A DNA stretch of 64,000 nucleotides from Gordonia otitidis NBRC 100426 (GCF_000248075.1 NZ_BAFB01000005.1:1-64000), one strand, 5' to 3'. Shown: positions 18,595 through 27,987, counted from the first letter of the stretch. The notes: generated by a model from the sequence alone, not told the origin. A program made the numbers and translations.

Positions 18595-18635
18595 CCGGCC
18601 CTGAACACGGCAGCCGCCCGCTCGACGAGGCCTGA

Positions 18636-20330
18636 CTAGATCCCCAGCGCGCGGATGCGGGCATACAGGGTGGTCCGGCTGATGCCGAGGTCGCGCGCCG
18701 CGTGCACCTTGTTTCCGCAGTGGCGTTCGAGTGCTTCGAGAATGGCGCCGCGCTCGGCCTGCTCGCGTCCGGACAGATGTGCGGCACGACTAGTCGTGCG
18801 GTACTCGGCAGGCAGATCCTTCGGTTCGATCGCACGTGCGGCGCGTGCCTCACAGGAACGCACGGCGCGCCGCAGCACCGAGCGCAGTTCGACGAGGTTG
18901 CCCGGCCACTCCTGGCACACGAGGGCCTCGAGCGTCGCCGCGCTGACCGAACACACGGTGGGCGAATCGATCTCGACGAGCATCTCGTCGAGCACGGTCG
19001 ACAACTCGGGCGTTCGATGGCGAAGCGCCGGCACGTCGACTCTGCTGGTGCAGCGTGCCAGCAGTGCCGCGACCGCTGTCCGTGCCTGGTCGGGTGGTCC
19101 GGAGACGAGGACGAGCGGTTCGGCCTCGGTGGCCAGTCGGCACGCGGTGGCCAGCAATGTGATCGATCGCTCGTCGAGCAGGTCGACGCCGTCGACGATC
19201 AGCGGCACGGACCGTCGCCGCGCGCTCCCGATCAGCGCGCCGACATCCGGTTGTTCGCCGGTGATCAGTAGTTCGGCGACGTCGGCGACCGCTGCGTCGT
19301 CACCGGCGAGGCTTCGCGCCAGTGTGCTCCGCCCGGTTCCGGGCTCGCCGGTGATCGCGGTCGTCGCCGCCCTCGTCGGCAGCACGCCCGGGTGTGACGG
19401 TCGGTGCGCCGTCGTCGTTCGGTGCCTCGCCGTAGTGCCGGGGCGCAGTCCGAACAGTGCCGCTCCACGAGCCCCGGCGATCGGTGTGGCGAGCACCTCG
19501 ACGTCGATACCGGACGCGAGAGTCAGCGGCAGAGTGGTCTCCCGCAGGTAGGGGTCGGCGGCAACGGCACGCAGCGCCGCGATGTCGGTCGGTGAGAGAA
19601 GCTCGGCGGCACGGGAATTGGTGAGCTGGAGATCGTCGCTGATGGCCGCCACGGCGACGTCGCGGCGTGGTGCCGCGCGCTGGAAGGCATCGAGCACACG
19701 GCGCTGCTGGGCGCGAGAGCGGTCGAGGAGCCTGTCGGCGATGTCGTTGACGATCGTCGTCACCAGCGGCACGGCGAGCGGGTTCATCCTGTCGGCGATC
19801 TCGGTCATGCACAGGGTGCCGGTGAGTCGACGCGTCGCGGGATGGATGATCGGTGCGCCGAAACAACTGAGCGACTTGAACTGCTCGAGGTAGTGCTCAC
19901 GCCCATTGACGGCGAGTCCCCGTCTGATCTCGGCGGGCGTGCCCAGCGCCGTGGTGCCCACGGCCTCCTCGCCGAGGTCGGCACCGGGTGCTGCGCCCAT
20001 CTTGTCGAGTGCCCGTTCGACCGTCGAACCGAGAGCCACCCGCGAGACCATGCGGCATTCGTGGTCGACGAGCAGCAGCGACGTTCCGGTGTCGGCGAGT
20101 CGTCGGGCTGCGTCATCGAGAACCGGGCGCGCGGCGTCGAGGAGGGCGTCGGAACGCGTGGTGTCGTCGACGGGATCGGGAAGCGGACTGTCGGGCTGCA
20201 GCCCGGACAACGCCGATCGACGCCACGACTGCGCTATCACCGCTCGCTGTGGCGCGCTCTCCGATGAGGCCAATTGTGTGTCGATGATCACAGAATCATA
20301 CCGAATCGGTACGTGCGACAGGGAGTGCAT
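18636..20330 (-). CDS. AcoR/Fis-type activator with degenerate AAA+ domain
   Basis: 564 residues from ATG 20330 behind AAGGGGCG. Residues ~50-210 form a GAF sensor with EEAVGTTALGTPAEI, typical of AcoR-type acetoin/alcohol sensors. The middle AAA-like region starts with TGEPGTGRSTLARSL, where the Walker-A lysine is Arg, and no GAFTGA loop for sigma-54 contact is visible. The C-terminus carries a Fis-type helix-turn-helix, GNKVHAARDLGISRTTLYAR. Family members annotated sigma-54-dependent in actinobacteria often lack these parts. It probably activates the alcohol/aldehyde dehydrogenase genes beside it. The frame is open to 20612, but the start at 20330 fits the family. Confidence 0.8.
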   Translation of the reverse strand: MHSLSHVPIRYDSVIIDTQLASSESAPQRAVIAQSWRRSALSGLQPDSPLPDPVDDTTRSDALLDAARPVLDDAARRLADTGTSLLLVDHECRMVSRVALGSTVERALDKMGAAPGADLGEEAVGTTALGTPAEIRRGLAVNGREHYLEQFKSLSCFGAPIIHPATRRLTGTLCMTEIADRMNPLAVPLVTTIVNDIADRLLDRSRAQQRRVLDAFQRAAPRRDVAVAAISDDLQLTNSRAAELLSPTDIAALRAVAADPYLRETTLPLTLASGIDVEVLATPIAGARGAALFGLRPGTTARHRTTTAHRPSHPGVLPTRAATTAITGEPGTGRSTLARSLAGDDAAVADVAELLITGEQPDVGALIGSARRRSVPLIVDGVDLLDERSITLLATACRLATEAEPLVLVSGPPDQARTAVAALLARCTSRVDVPALRHRTPELSTVLDEMLVEIDSPTVCSVSAATLEALVCQEWPGNLVELRSVLRRAVRSCEARAARAIEPKDLPAEYRTTSRAAHLSGREQAERGAILEALERHCGNKVHAARDLGISRTTLYARIRALGI

Positions 20331-20389
20331 TCGCCCCTTGGCCGTTGCCTGCCGAGACCTACCGGTGGTCCGTTCATTACGGTGGGGCG

Positions 20390-21757
20390 ATGGGGACACG
20401 GGCACGTGACGACGAAGAGGCCACCGACCTGCGCACATTCCACCCGTCCTGCGGGCCGGTCGTCGGGGTCGTGGACGGGCCGGTCGTACGCGCGTGGGCA
20501 ATTCCGTACGCGCATGCCGATCGATTCGCGGCCCCGGAACGGGTGGCGCCCTGGACGGCCCCACTGTGTAATGACGAGCCCGCACCCGCATGCCCGCAAC
20601 TGCCGAGTCCACTCGTGGCGGCGATGCTCGGCGGACCGCCCACAGCCCTCGTCGCCGACGAGGACTGTCAGCGGTTGACCATCACCCGACCTTCCGTTGA
20701 GAATGATTCGCCGCTGCCGGTCATGGTGTGGGTCCACGGCGGCTCATACGTGCTCGGCGCCGGCGACGAACCCCACCACGATCCGACCGTGCTGGTCGCC
20801 GAACAGAATGTGATCGTCGTCGCCGTCACCTTTCGGCTCGGGGTGCTCGGATTCCTGGGCGATGGTTCGGCGCAGCGGCCCGCGAATCTTGGCCTGCTCG
20901 ATCTCATCGCCGCACTCGACTGGGTACACGAGAACATCGAGGCGTTCGGCGGGGATCCCGGTCAGGTCACGTGCGTCGGCCAGTCCGCGGGCGCCGATGC
21001 TGTGTCGCATCTGATGGCCGTGCCGAACGCCACACGCCGCTTTCGCCGTGCGATCCTGCAGAGTGCGCCCTTCGGTATCAGGTGGAACCGCAGCGCGATG
21101 GTCAGTGGAATGTTCGCCCACACAGCGGGATTCGATGCACATACCTCGCTCCGTGACATGCTCGCGACGCAACAGAAACTGATCGTCGACGGCCCGCGAC
21201 ACGGACTGACCGGCGCCATGCCGTTCGGCGTGCAGTACGGGATGGAGCCGCTGCCCGCAGAATCCGACGTCGAGGAGGCATGGGCGGCAACGGCGTCGGA
21301 CATCGATCTCCTCGTCGGCTGCAACCGCGACGAGATCGAGTTCTTCGTGCCGGGCGTGCCCATCGCCGAGACGGCCTCACACTTCCCCGTCCTGGGTAGA
21401 CCGATCCGACGCGTGGTCACGTCGGCGATCACCCGCAAGGTGTATTCGGCGCCGACTGCGGACTTTGCCCGCAAACACGCTGCGGCGGGTGGGAACGTCG
21501 TGGACTACCGGCTGCACTGGCATGCGCCGGGTAATCCACTCGGGGCCGCGCACTGTATCGAATTGCCACTGCTGTTCGGCATCGAAGAGCAGTGGGAGGG
21601 AGCGCAATTGCTCCAGGGTGCGACGTGGGAGCAGGTCGAGGAGGCCGGACGCGTGCTGCGTGACATCTGGGGCCGATTTCTGCGCGGCGTGGACCTCGGC
21701 GAGCGTGAGCCCCGCGAGGCTCGATCGGTGCTGCGGTATCGGCGGGTGTCCGCGTGA
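20390..21757 (+). CDS. Type-B carboxylesterase
   Basis: 455 residues from ATG 20390 behind GGTGGGG. The oxyanion hole is VWVHGGSYVLGAGDE, the nucleophile elbow is CVGQSAGADAVSHLM (Ser near residue 200), the acid may be in GCNRDEIEFF, and the histidine probably in AHCIELPLLFG. This is the para-nitrobenzyl-esterase-like family, about 10% shorter than many members. It hydrolyses esters to an alcohol and an acid; placed among alcohol and aldehyde dehydrogenases it could release the alcohol they oxidise. It is divergent from the AcoR-like regulator, with only 59 bp between the starts. Confidence 0.8.
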   Translation: MGTRARDDEEATDLRTFHPSCGPVVGVVDGPVVRAWAIPYAHADRFAAPERVAPWTAPLCNDEPAPACPQLPSPLVAAMLGGPPTALVADEDCQRLTITRPSVENDSPLPVMVWVHGGSYVLGAGDEPHHDPTVLVAEQNVIVVAVTFRLGVLGFLGDGSAQRPANLGLLDLIAALDWVHENIEAFGGDPGQVTCVGQSAGADAVSHLMAVPNATRRFRRAILQSAPFGIRWNRSAMVSGMFAHTAGFDAHTSLRDMLATQQKLIVDGPRHGLTGAMPFGVQYGMEPLPAESDVEEAWAATASDIDLLVGCNRDEIEFFVPGVPIAETASHFPVLGRPIRRVVTSAITRKVYSAPTADFARKHAAAGGNVVDYRLHWHAPGNPLGAAHCIELPLLFGIEEQWEGAQLLQGATWEQVEEAGRVLRDIWGRFLRGVDLGEREPREARSVLRYRRVSA

Positions 21758-21790
21758 CCGGTGGACGACGGGTGCCCGCCCACCGGTCAC
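21754..21790. terminator. Hairpin between convergent esterase and aldehyde dehydrogenase genes
   Basis: GTGACCGGTGG and CCACCGGTCAC form a perfect 11-bp stem around a 15-nt loop that can pair again (CGGG/CCCG). It covers the stop codon of the esterase and ends 12 bp before the aldehyde dehydrogenase stop, so it can end transcription from both sides. Confidence 0.7.
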
Positions 21791-21802
21791 GATGTCGGCT
21801 GG

Positions 21803-23281
21803 TCAGCAGTAGACGGACTTGAGATTCTGATAGGCGGCCAGCCCCTCCGGACCCAGCTCGCGGCCCATGCCACTGTGCTTGACTCCGCCGAAGGGGGCGA
21901 CCGGATCGGGGATGTACCGGTTGATTCCGATGGTTCCGGTCCGGACGGCTGCGGCTACGGCGCGTGCTCGATCTTCGTTCGAACTCCACACGGTGCCACC
22001 GAGGCCGAACTCCGAGTCGTTCGCGATGGCGACGGCGTCGGCATCGTCCTCGTAGCCGATCACGGTGAGCACCGGGCCGAAGATCTCTTCGCGCGCGATC
22101 GTCGCGGAGTTGTCCAGACCGGCGAAGACCGTCGGTTGTACGAACCATCCGGCGTCCACCCCGCTCGGGCGTCCTCCACCTGTGGTGATTCGGCCGCCCT
22201 CGGCCCTGCCCTTGCTGATGTAGCCCTCGACCCGCTCGCGGTGCCGCTCGCTGGCCATCGGGCCGATCTGTGTCGTCGCGTCCAGTGAGTCGCCGATCTG
22301 CATCGACGAGGCGAAAGCGGTCAACACGTCGACCACCTCGTCGTAGCGCGATCGAGGCGCCAACACGCGGGTGCCCAGGAAGCAGGTCTGTCCGTTGTTG
22401 GCCAGGGTTGCGACGAACAGTTCGTTGCCGATGGTCGCCAGGTCGAGTTCCGCGTCGTCGAGGACGATGGTCGCCGACTTGCCGCCGAGTTCGAGGGTGA
22501 CCGGTCGGAGTAACCGACCGCATGTCTCGGCGATCGACGTGCCGGCAGCGGTGGAGCCGGTGAAGGCCACCTTGTCGATGTCGGGGTGCGAGACGAGGTA
22601 CGCACCCACCTCGCGCCCCCCGGGCACGATGTTGATGACTCCTGCGGGTAATCCCGCGGCCTCTGCCGCCTCGGCGAGCAGGTGCGAATCGAGCACCGTC
22701 TCGGGCGAGGGCTTGATCACCAGCGTGCAGCCGGCGGCGAGCGCCGGGGCGAACTTGAACGCGGCCAGTGTCTGAGGAAAGTTCCACGGGACGATCGCCC
22801 CGACCACGCCTATCGGTTCGCGGCGCACGTCGACCTTGCCACCGAACATGCCGTCGCGGACATCGGGGCCCTGCGCCTCGACGAGGTCGGCGTAGTAGCG
22901 CAACAGGGTTGCCGGGTACACGGCTTCCAGTTGTGCGGCAACACCGATGGGCATTCCGTTCTGCGCCGACACCAGGGTCGCGAAATCATCTTTGCGAGCG
23001 TCGATTTCGTCGGCGAAGCGCCTCAGGTGTGCGGCGCGCTGTGCTGCCGGCAGCCCCGACCAGATACGTGGGTCGTCGAATGCGGCGCGAGCCGCGCGCA
23101 CGGCGGCGTCGATGTCGCCCGCGGTGCCGTCGGGGACCGCTCCGATGGGGTCGCCCGTGTTCGGGGAGATCACGGTGATCTGTCCCGTGCCCTGCGGCAC
23201 AACCCATTCGCCGCCGATGAACAACGAATCGAGTGGCTTGTCGCCCGTGGGCAAGGTGTTCTGCGTCGTCGCGGTACTCAT
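21803..23281 (-). CDS. Aldehyde dehydrogenase family protein
   Basis: 492 residues from ATG 23281. It contains GVVGAIVPWNFPQTLAAFKF, KPSPETVLDSHLL, FTGSTAAGTSIAE, LELGGKSATI (Glu) and NNGQTCFLGTR (Cys). A different subgroup from the 16973 gene, with YIPDPVAPFGGVKHSGMGRE near the end. It makes an acid from an aldehyde. In the box pathway an aldehyde dehydrogenase (BoxD) oxidises 3,4-dehydroadipyl-CoA semialdehyde, and none is found inside the box operon here. This gene, 9.5 kb away, is a possible but unproven candidate for it. The AcoR-like activator at 23402 lies directly upstream. Confidence 0.85.
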   Translation of the reverse strand: MSTATTQNTLPTGDKPLDSLFIGGEWVVPQGTGQITVISPNTGDPIGAVPDGTAGDIDAAVRAARAAFDDPRIWSGLPAAQRAAHLRRFADEIDARKDDFATLVSAQNGMPIGVAAQLEAVYPATLLRYYADLVEAQGPDVRDGMFGGKVDVRREPIGVVGAIVPWNFPQTLAAFKFAPALAAGCTLVIKPSPETVLDSHLLAEAAEAAGLPAGVINIVPGGREVGAYLVSHPDIDKVAFTGSTAAGTSIAETCGRLLRPVTLELGGKSATIVLDDAELDLATIGNELFVATLANNGQTCFLGTRVLAPRSRYDEVVDVLTAFASSMQIGDSLDATTQIGPMASERHRERVEGYISKGRAEGGRITTGGGRPSGVDAGWFVQPTVFAGLDNSATIAREEIFGPVLTVIGYEDDADAVAIANDSEFGLGGTVWSSNEDRARAVAAAVRTGTIGINRYIPDPVAPFGGVKHSGMGRELGPEGLAAYQNLKSVYC

Positions 23282-23365
23282 GGTGGACTGTCCCTCCAGA
23301 TGTCGTGCTCATCGATCACGATTGACTGTGTGGGGACATGGTCACACCGATCGTGTGCGGCGAAC

Positions 23366-23382
23366 TGTGCGGAATTCAGACA
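23366..23382. promoter_or_regulatory. 17-bp imperfect dyad upstream of the second aldehyde dehydrogenase gene
   Basis: On the minus strand the site reads TGTCTGAATTCCGCACA, with outer TGT/ACA arms and a shared inner G/C pair. It is the same length as the perfect dyad at 18578-18594 (TGTC-N9-GACA type) and also sits between an AcoR-like regulator gene and an aldehyde dehydrogenase gene. Its symmetry is weaker, so confidence is moderate. Confidence 0.45.
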
Positions 23383-23401
23383 CCCGACGGACGGGACGAG
23401 G

Positions 23402-25057
23402 TCACAGCTCGATCGCCAGTGATCGGATCCTGGCGTACAACGTGCTCCTGCTGATGCCGAGCTGCTTTGCTGCGTGAACCTTGTTGCCATCGCAGTCGGC
23501 AAGGGCATCGATGATCCCTTGACGTTCGACGCGTTCGTGCAAGGTCAGCCGAGCCGGACGGCCGGACACGCGTAGGTGTCGCGGGAGATCGGTCAGTTCG
23601 ATCAGATTCTCGTGCCCGCAGGACGCGGCATGCTCGACCGCGCGCTCGACGACACGGTCGAGTTCGGTGTAGTTCGCGGGCCAGCTGTGCGCGACCAATG
23701 CGTCGAGGGCAGCCGCGTGTAGCCGCGCGCCTGCCGGCGAATGCTGCCGCAGAAAGTGGTTGCTCGCCGCGGCGATGTGTTTCGGTCGGTGTCTGATCGG
23801 TGCGAGGTCTACCCGGTCGGTGCACAGCGCGCACAGTGCGGCCACCGATGCAGAGGAGTCGGCGGCCGGACCCGTGACCACCACCACCGGTTGCTTTCGC
23901 TGTGCGATCACGTGGCGCAGCGTCGTCGCGTCGCCGTCGGTCAGCGCATCCGCGTTGTCGACGACCAGTACCGAACCCGAGGCCCGCGCCGCGCCGGTCG
24001 CGCCGAGGATGTCCGGACGTGAACCTGCCGCGAGACACCCTGAGGCGTCGATGATCTCAGCTCGTGCCCCGTTGATTGCGAGTCGTGCATAGCTCGATCG
24101 CCCCGTGCCCGGTGCGCCCGTGACGGCCAACGACCTGTCCGCGGACACGACGAACGACGGGACGTCGAAGACGCAGGAATTCCCACGATGATACGACGAT
24201 CGTCGAGGCGGGTGGATTCGATCGTCGGAGGGGACCAGTGCGAAAACCATTCCGCGACAAGCCGGAACCCGTTCGCCATGCAGTTCGACGGTCCTGCCGG
24301 AACTGAGTGTCACCGTCGGCGGCATCGCCAGAGACGACGCCGCGATGGAGCGAAGCACCGCGATATCGGTGGGGTCGGTCTGATCGACCGCCGCGTTGTT
24401 CAGCAACTGCACGTCATCGCCGAGGGCCACGACCGCGATCTGACGTCGGGTGGCGATCCTGTGATAGGTGTCCACGAGTTGCTGATGGGCCGAGCGGGAG
24501 TGCTCGAGTAGTCCTGCTCGGATCTCCGACGCGATGCGTTGCACGAACGGGCGGAACAGTGGGTGGGCTTCCACACCGACCGACGTCATGCAGAGGACAC
24601 ATTCGAGCCGATTGGTCACCGGGTGCAGGATCGGGAAGCCGTAGCAGCTCAGGTGTTTGTAGACGTCGAGGAAGTGCTCGTCGCCGTTGACCTCGATCGG
24701 TTGCCGGGTCTCGGTCGGGGTGCCGAGTGCGGTGGTGCCCACCGCATCTTCTGGCATGTAGGAACCGTGAACCGCGCCAAGTCGGTCGAGGTTCCTCTCC
24801 ACGGCGGTACCCCCGAACACCCTCGAGATCAGGCGTGACTCCCTGTCGGTGAGAAGCAGCGCAACGTCGGTATCGGCGAGTTGGTCGGCCGCCACCTCCA
24901 GGATGGGGCGGGAAATGCGCAGGAGCTGTGCGCAATTGGACACATCTTCGTCCACCGCGACTTCGGGCACGGCATCGGGCATCAGTCCGTTCAACGCCGA
25001 TCGATGCCACGAGGTGTCGATTTCGGGCCGAGTGGCTGTGCTCAATGCCGCACTCAT
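23402..25057 (-). CDS. Second AcoR/Fis-type activator, paralogue of 18636
   Basis: 551 residues from ATG 25057. The same three-part design: a GAF-like sensor with EDAVGTTALGTPTET, an AAA-like centre with TGAPGTGRSSYARLA (Arg in place of the Walker-A lysine; no GAFTGA seen), and a C-terminal Fis helix-turn-helix GNKVHAAKQLGISRSTLYAR. The shared motifs and layout show it is a paralogue of the 18636 gene. It probably controls the aldehyde dehydrogenase gene next to it (21803-23281). Its inducer is unknown. Confidence 0.8.
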   Translation of the reverse strand: MSAALSTATRPEIDTSWHRSALNGLMPDAVPEVAVDEDVSNCAQLLRISRPILEVAADQLADTDVALLLTDRESRLISRVFGGTAVERNLDRLGAVHGSYMPEDAVGTTALGTPTETRQPIEVNGDEHFLDVYKHLSCYGFPILHPVTNRLECVLCMTSVGVEAHPLFRPFVQRIASEIRAGLLEHSRSAHQQLVDTYHRIATRRQIAVVALGDDVQLLNNAAVDQTDPTDIAVLRSIAASSLAMPPTVTLSSGRTVELHGERVPACRGMVFALVPSDDRIHPPRRSSYHRGNSCVFDVPSFVVSADRSLAVTGAPGTGRSSYARLAINGARAEIIDASGCLAAGSRPDILGATGAARASGSVLVVDNADALTDGDATTLRHVIAQRKQPVVVVTGPAADSSASVAALCALCTDRVDLAPIRHRPKHIAAASNHFLRQHSPAGARLHAAALDALVAHSWPANYTELDRVVERAVEHAASCGHENLIELTDLPRHLRVSGRPARLTLHERVERQGIIDALADCDGNKVHAAKQLGISRSTLYARIRSLAIEL

Positions 25058-25110
25058 GGTGATCCTTCGTGTCGTGGTGCCGCACGGCTACGGCCTGCGG
25101 AGTGGTCGGC

Positions 25111-25980
25111 TCATTCCAGGGCCGTGAGATCGGTCCAATGCTGTTGTGCGCGTGTGTGCCACTGGCGGTGCTTCCGATGGAACAACTCGACGGCCTGCGT
25201 CCCCGGCCAAGCATGGTCGAGGAGTTCGGCAGGCAGGTTCGGGTCCAGGAATGGGAAGCGTCGCCATTCGCCCACGAGCTTGATCTGCGACGTGAACGCC
25301 GCGGATCGCGTGGTGGCCTCCATCGTCGAGAACGTCTCGATGAAGCCTCGGTATGCGTCCTCCACGTCGCCGAGCGCCCAGGCGTCGGAAATGAGCTTCT
25401 GCGGCGAACCGATCGCGGTGAGCGGTCCGACCCACGCGAACGCGCGATCGTCGAGTCCCAGTTCGTCGACCACGCGCCGTACCTCGGATTCGTGTCCGGC
25501 ATCCGGTGTTATCCAGAGACCGGGGCTCGGTGAGCCCAGGCCGACCCAGGTGAGCTGGGCACGAAGTCGGTGACGGAGCCGCCGCTGAGTCTCGGGGATC
25601 GCCAGTGACAGGATCAGCCAGCGCCCGTCCCAAGAACGCGTGTCGGTCAGGAACGAGTAGATGCGCTCGGTACCCTCGGCGAGCAGACGCTTGCCGGGGT
25701 CGGTGATCACCCACTGCACCCGGCGGCCGAGACGGGTCGAGTCGAGCAGCCCCTCGTTGGCCGACCGCGCGATCGCTTGGCGAGCGGTCTTCTCCTCGAC
25801 GCCGAGTTCGCCGAGGGCCACGGTGAGGGTCGAGGTCCAGACCGGCTCGTCGCGCGGGTAGACGAACTCACCCAGAACGGTCAGCAGCAGGGCTCGGGCG
25901 CTGCTTGCAGACACCTGGCGGCGGCGAGACCCCGCTGCCGCGAGCGTCTCGGGTAGGTCCGCAGTGGCAGCTGACGTCAT
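25111..25980 (-). CDS. PaaX-family transcriptional regulator
   Basis: About 289 residues from ATG 25980 (MTSAATADLPETLAAAGSRR). The N-terminal winged helix is seen in SARALLLTVLGEFVYPRDEP and GVEEKTARQAIARSANEGLL. The middle WDGRWLILSLAIPETQRRLR and the C-terminal WRRFPFLDPNLPAELL are strong PaaX marks. PaaX represses phenylacetate and related aromatic degradation in response to an aryl-CoA. In this window it may sense benzoyl-CoA or another aryl-CoA, which would fit its place 6.8 kb before boxB. Alternative start at 26022 (MTVPNSN) has a weaker ribosome site. Confidence 0.82.
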   Translation of the reverse strand: MTSAATADLPETLAAAGSRRRQVSASSARALLLTVLGEFVYPRDEPVWTSTLTVALGELGVEEKTARQAIARSANEGLLDSTRLGRRVQWVITDPGKRLLAEGTERIYSFLTDTRSWDGRWLILSLAIPETQRRLRHRLRAQLTWVGLGSPSPGLWITPDAGHESEVRRVVDELGLDDRAFAWVGPLTAIGSPQKLISDAWALGDVEDAYRGFIETFSTMEATTRSAAFTSQIKLVGEWRRFPFLDPNLPAELLDHAWPGTQAVELFHRKHRQWHTRAQQHWTDLTALE

Positions 25981-26154
25981 CGCTTCATTTCGCTTCCGCA
26001 CATTCGAATTCGGCACGGTCATCAAACTTACTGACCGGCGGCTGAGAACCTGCTCTCGATTCTGTGACACTACATCTACGTGCCGTCCAATTTATGTCGA
26101 ATCTCGAAGTGGTCGACGGTCGGCCGGCCACACGTTCTCGTCGCACCCGTGCTC

Positions 26155-27207
26155 TCAGGGCCGGTGTGCGGACGCGGTGGGGATCGCCGCATGCGCCAAC
26201 GTGCGATTCCGGTACTCCTTCGGGCTCTCACCGAATTCCTTACGGAACATCTGGCTGAAATGCGAGGCATTGAGAAGTCCGTTGCGGGCGGCGATCTCTC
26301 CGACCGTCCTGCCGACGAGCAGCGGATCGATCAGATCGCGTCGACACTGCTCCATACGATGATGGCGTATCCATCGCGCGACGGTCATGTCGTCGTTCTC
26401 GAACACGCGGTGGAGGTAGCGAACCGACACGAAGTGCGCCGCGGCGATCGATTCCACCGAGAGGTCCGGATCGAAGAGATGGTCTTCGATATAGGCCTTC
26501 ACCCGCGTCAGGAGGGTGCGTTGGGCCGCTTCGGACGCCGGGAGGTCGGGGTCGAGTCTGCAGCTGTAGACGGTGGCGAGGAGGTCGAGGAACGTCGAGG
26601 CGACGCGGTTGGCCGCCAATCCGCCGTATGCATCCGGGGTGCGGGAGAGTTGACCGAGCATCGACCGCACGAGCGTCGCCGTGCCCTCCGACCCCGACAC
26701 GGGCGTCGACGTCACCCGGGCGACCTCGTCAGGGCGCAGTTCGAACAGGGAGCGGTCGAACATGGCCACGATCGTGCTGTGCTGGGCGTGCCATTCGACG
26801 TCGAATGTCCTGGTGCAGTCGTAGATGGTGAATTCTCCCGGCTGGATCTCCACGTCACGTCCATCCTGGCGGAATCGGCACGACCCACGGATCTGCAGCG
26901 CGACGAGATAGTGATCGTTGTCGTCCGACGCCGCCTGCTTGGGGGTGCGGATCACGAGTTCGGGATCGGCATCGGCACGCGTCACCTGCAGCGGCCCGAT
27001 GTATCCGGTCCGCAGCCCCCAGGCGAAGCGCGACGACTCCGACGCATTCACCTCCAGCGGGAAAAAGGTGGTGTTCACCGCGTGCTTCCACGCATCGAGC
27101 TGTTCGCGGGGGGCTATCTGGATTCCCGATTCGGTCGCACGTACCGCAGCTTCCGGTACGCCGCCGGATGAGCGGGTCTCGTGATCGGTCGTCAGTGTGC
27201 TCGTCAT
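26155..27207 (-). CDS. AraC-family regulator of the P450 operon
   Basis: 350 residues from ATG 27207 (MTSTLTTDHETRSSGG). The first ~200 residues form the AraC_binding_2-type sensor, with QIRGSCRFRQDGRDVEIQPG and FTIYDCTRTFDVEWHA. The C-terminal double helix-turn-helix is in SVESIAAAHFVSVRYLHRVF and GEIAARNGLLNASHFSQMFR. Regulators of this layout often control P450 or dioxygenase operons in rhodococci. It is divergent from the SRPBCC-P450 run, with a 393-bp shared gap. Confidence 0.82.
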   Translation of the reverse strand: MTSTLTTDHETRSSGGVPEAAVRATESGIQIAPREQLDAWKHAVNTTFFPLEVNASESSRFAWGLRTGYIGPLQVTRADADPELVIRTPKQAASDDNDHYLVALQIRGSCRFRQDGRDVEIQPGEFTIYDCTRTFDVEWHAQHSTIVAMFDRSLFELRPDEVARVTSTPVSGSEGTATLVRSMLGQLSRTPDAYGGLAANRVASTFLDLLATVYSCRLDPDLPASEAAQRTLLTRVKAYIEDHLFDPDLSVESIAAAHFVSVRYLHRVFENDDMTVARWIRHHRMEQCRRDLIDPLLVGRTVGEIAARNGLLNASHFSQMFRKEFGESPKEYRNRTLAHAAIPTASAHRP

Positions 27208-27600
27208 CGTGTGCCTCGATGGTGGGTGCCTCGCTACGCCGGCGGACACCGCTGGGCTGGTTCAGACATGTCCCCGGCACGTCGCCGACAGTGCGGCAGT
27301 GTGATGCACGTTACACGTAGCGCGGTTGCCGATTGTCACCTGTGTGCCAGACGACTGTCGAAAACGTGCACGCTCTGCTCCGTACGCGGGCGTCAGGCCA
27401 TGTGGGGGCCAAGGGGACGTCGCACGTGTGCACGGAAGTGACAGCGCCCGGGCGCATCGTCGACAACATCGACGTGATCGCCGCACTTCAATGGGACGTG
27501 CTCCACATCACACCTGAGGGTCTCTGGGTGGAGCAACCACGTTCCGTACGGGGCGTCCATCAGTCCCCAGCATCTTCCCCAGCATCTTCGAGGAGCCGTC
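27208..27600. other. Divergent regulatory gap with a 12-bp tandem repeat
   Basis: This 393-bp stretch holds no convincing gene. It should carry the AraC-type operator and promoters for both sides. A patch near 27303-27320 (GATGCACGTTACACGT) has overlapping ACGT half-palindromes. Just before the ribosome site, CCCCAGCATCTT occurs twice, end to end, at 27565-27576 and 27577-27588. No clean promoter was picked out. Confidence 0.5.
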
Positions 27601-27987
27601 ATGGCCACACTGCGGTCAGAACTCGCCATCGCCAAGCCCGCCGACGTCGTCTGGAGCGTCGTCGTCGACGATCCCATCGAGAGCTGGTTTCCGTTGATCG
27701 CCTCGTCGGCTGTCGAGGGAACCAGCCGGACCATCGTCCTCCAGGACGGAACGAAGGTGGAGGAGCGGATCGTCACCCGCGATTCGACGCTGCGGCGATT
27801 CCAGTATCAGATCGTCGGTGGTGACCTTCCGGTCGAGAGTCACCTGGGCACTGTCGATGTCATCGAAACGAGTCCGACGTCGAGCCTGGTCGTCTACAGC
27901 ACCGAGATCGCTCCCGACGCGATCGGCGACGTGATGGGCCCCGCGATCGCTGAATCGTTGTCGGGCATCCGCGACCGTCTCGAGTGA
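27601..27987 (+). CDS. SRPBCC/polyketide-cyclase-like small protein
   Basis: 128 residues from ATG 27601, with GAGGAG upstream. The pattern ELAIAKPADVVWSVVVDDP followed by W-F, then VEERIVTRDSTLRRFQYQIV, is the START-like SRPBCC fold (Polyketide_cyc2 or AhsA-like), which binds hydrophobic ligands. It is the first gene of the P450 run; a role in carrying or shaping an aromatic or terpenoid substrate is possible but unproven. Confidence 0.7.
   Translation: MATLRSELAIAKPADVVWSVVVDDPIESWFPLIASSAVEGTSRTIVLQDGTKVEERIVTRDSTLRRFQYQIVGGDLPVESHLGTVDVIETSPTSSLVVYSTEIAPDAIGDVMGPAIAESLSGIRDRLE

Noticed and set aside
20345-20612. Longer starts for the AcoR-like regulator and the esterase overlapping each other
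   Set aside because: The overlap would be head-to-head coding. Shorter starts at 20330 and 20390 have ribosome sites and leave a promoter gap.
27333-27824. An open frame across the AraC/SRPBCC gap
   Set aside because: It runs into the SRPBCC gene in another frame and has no family likeness.
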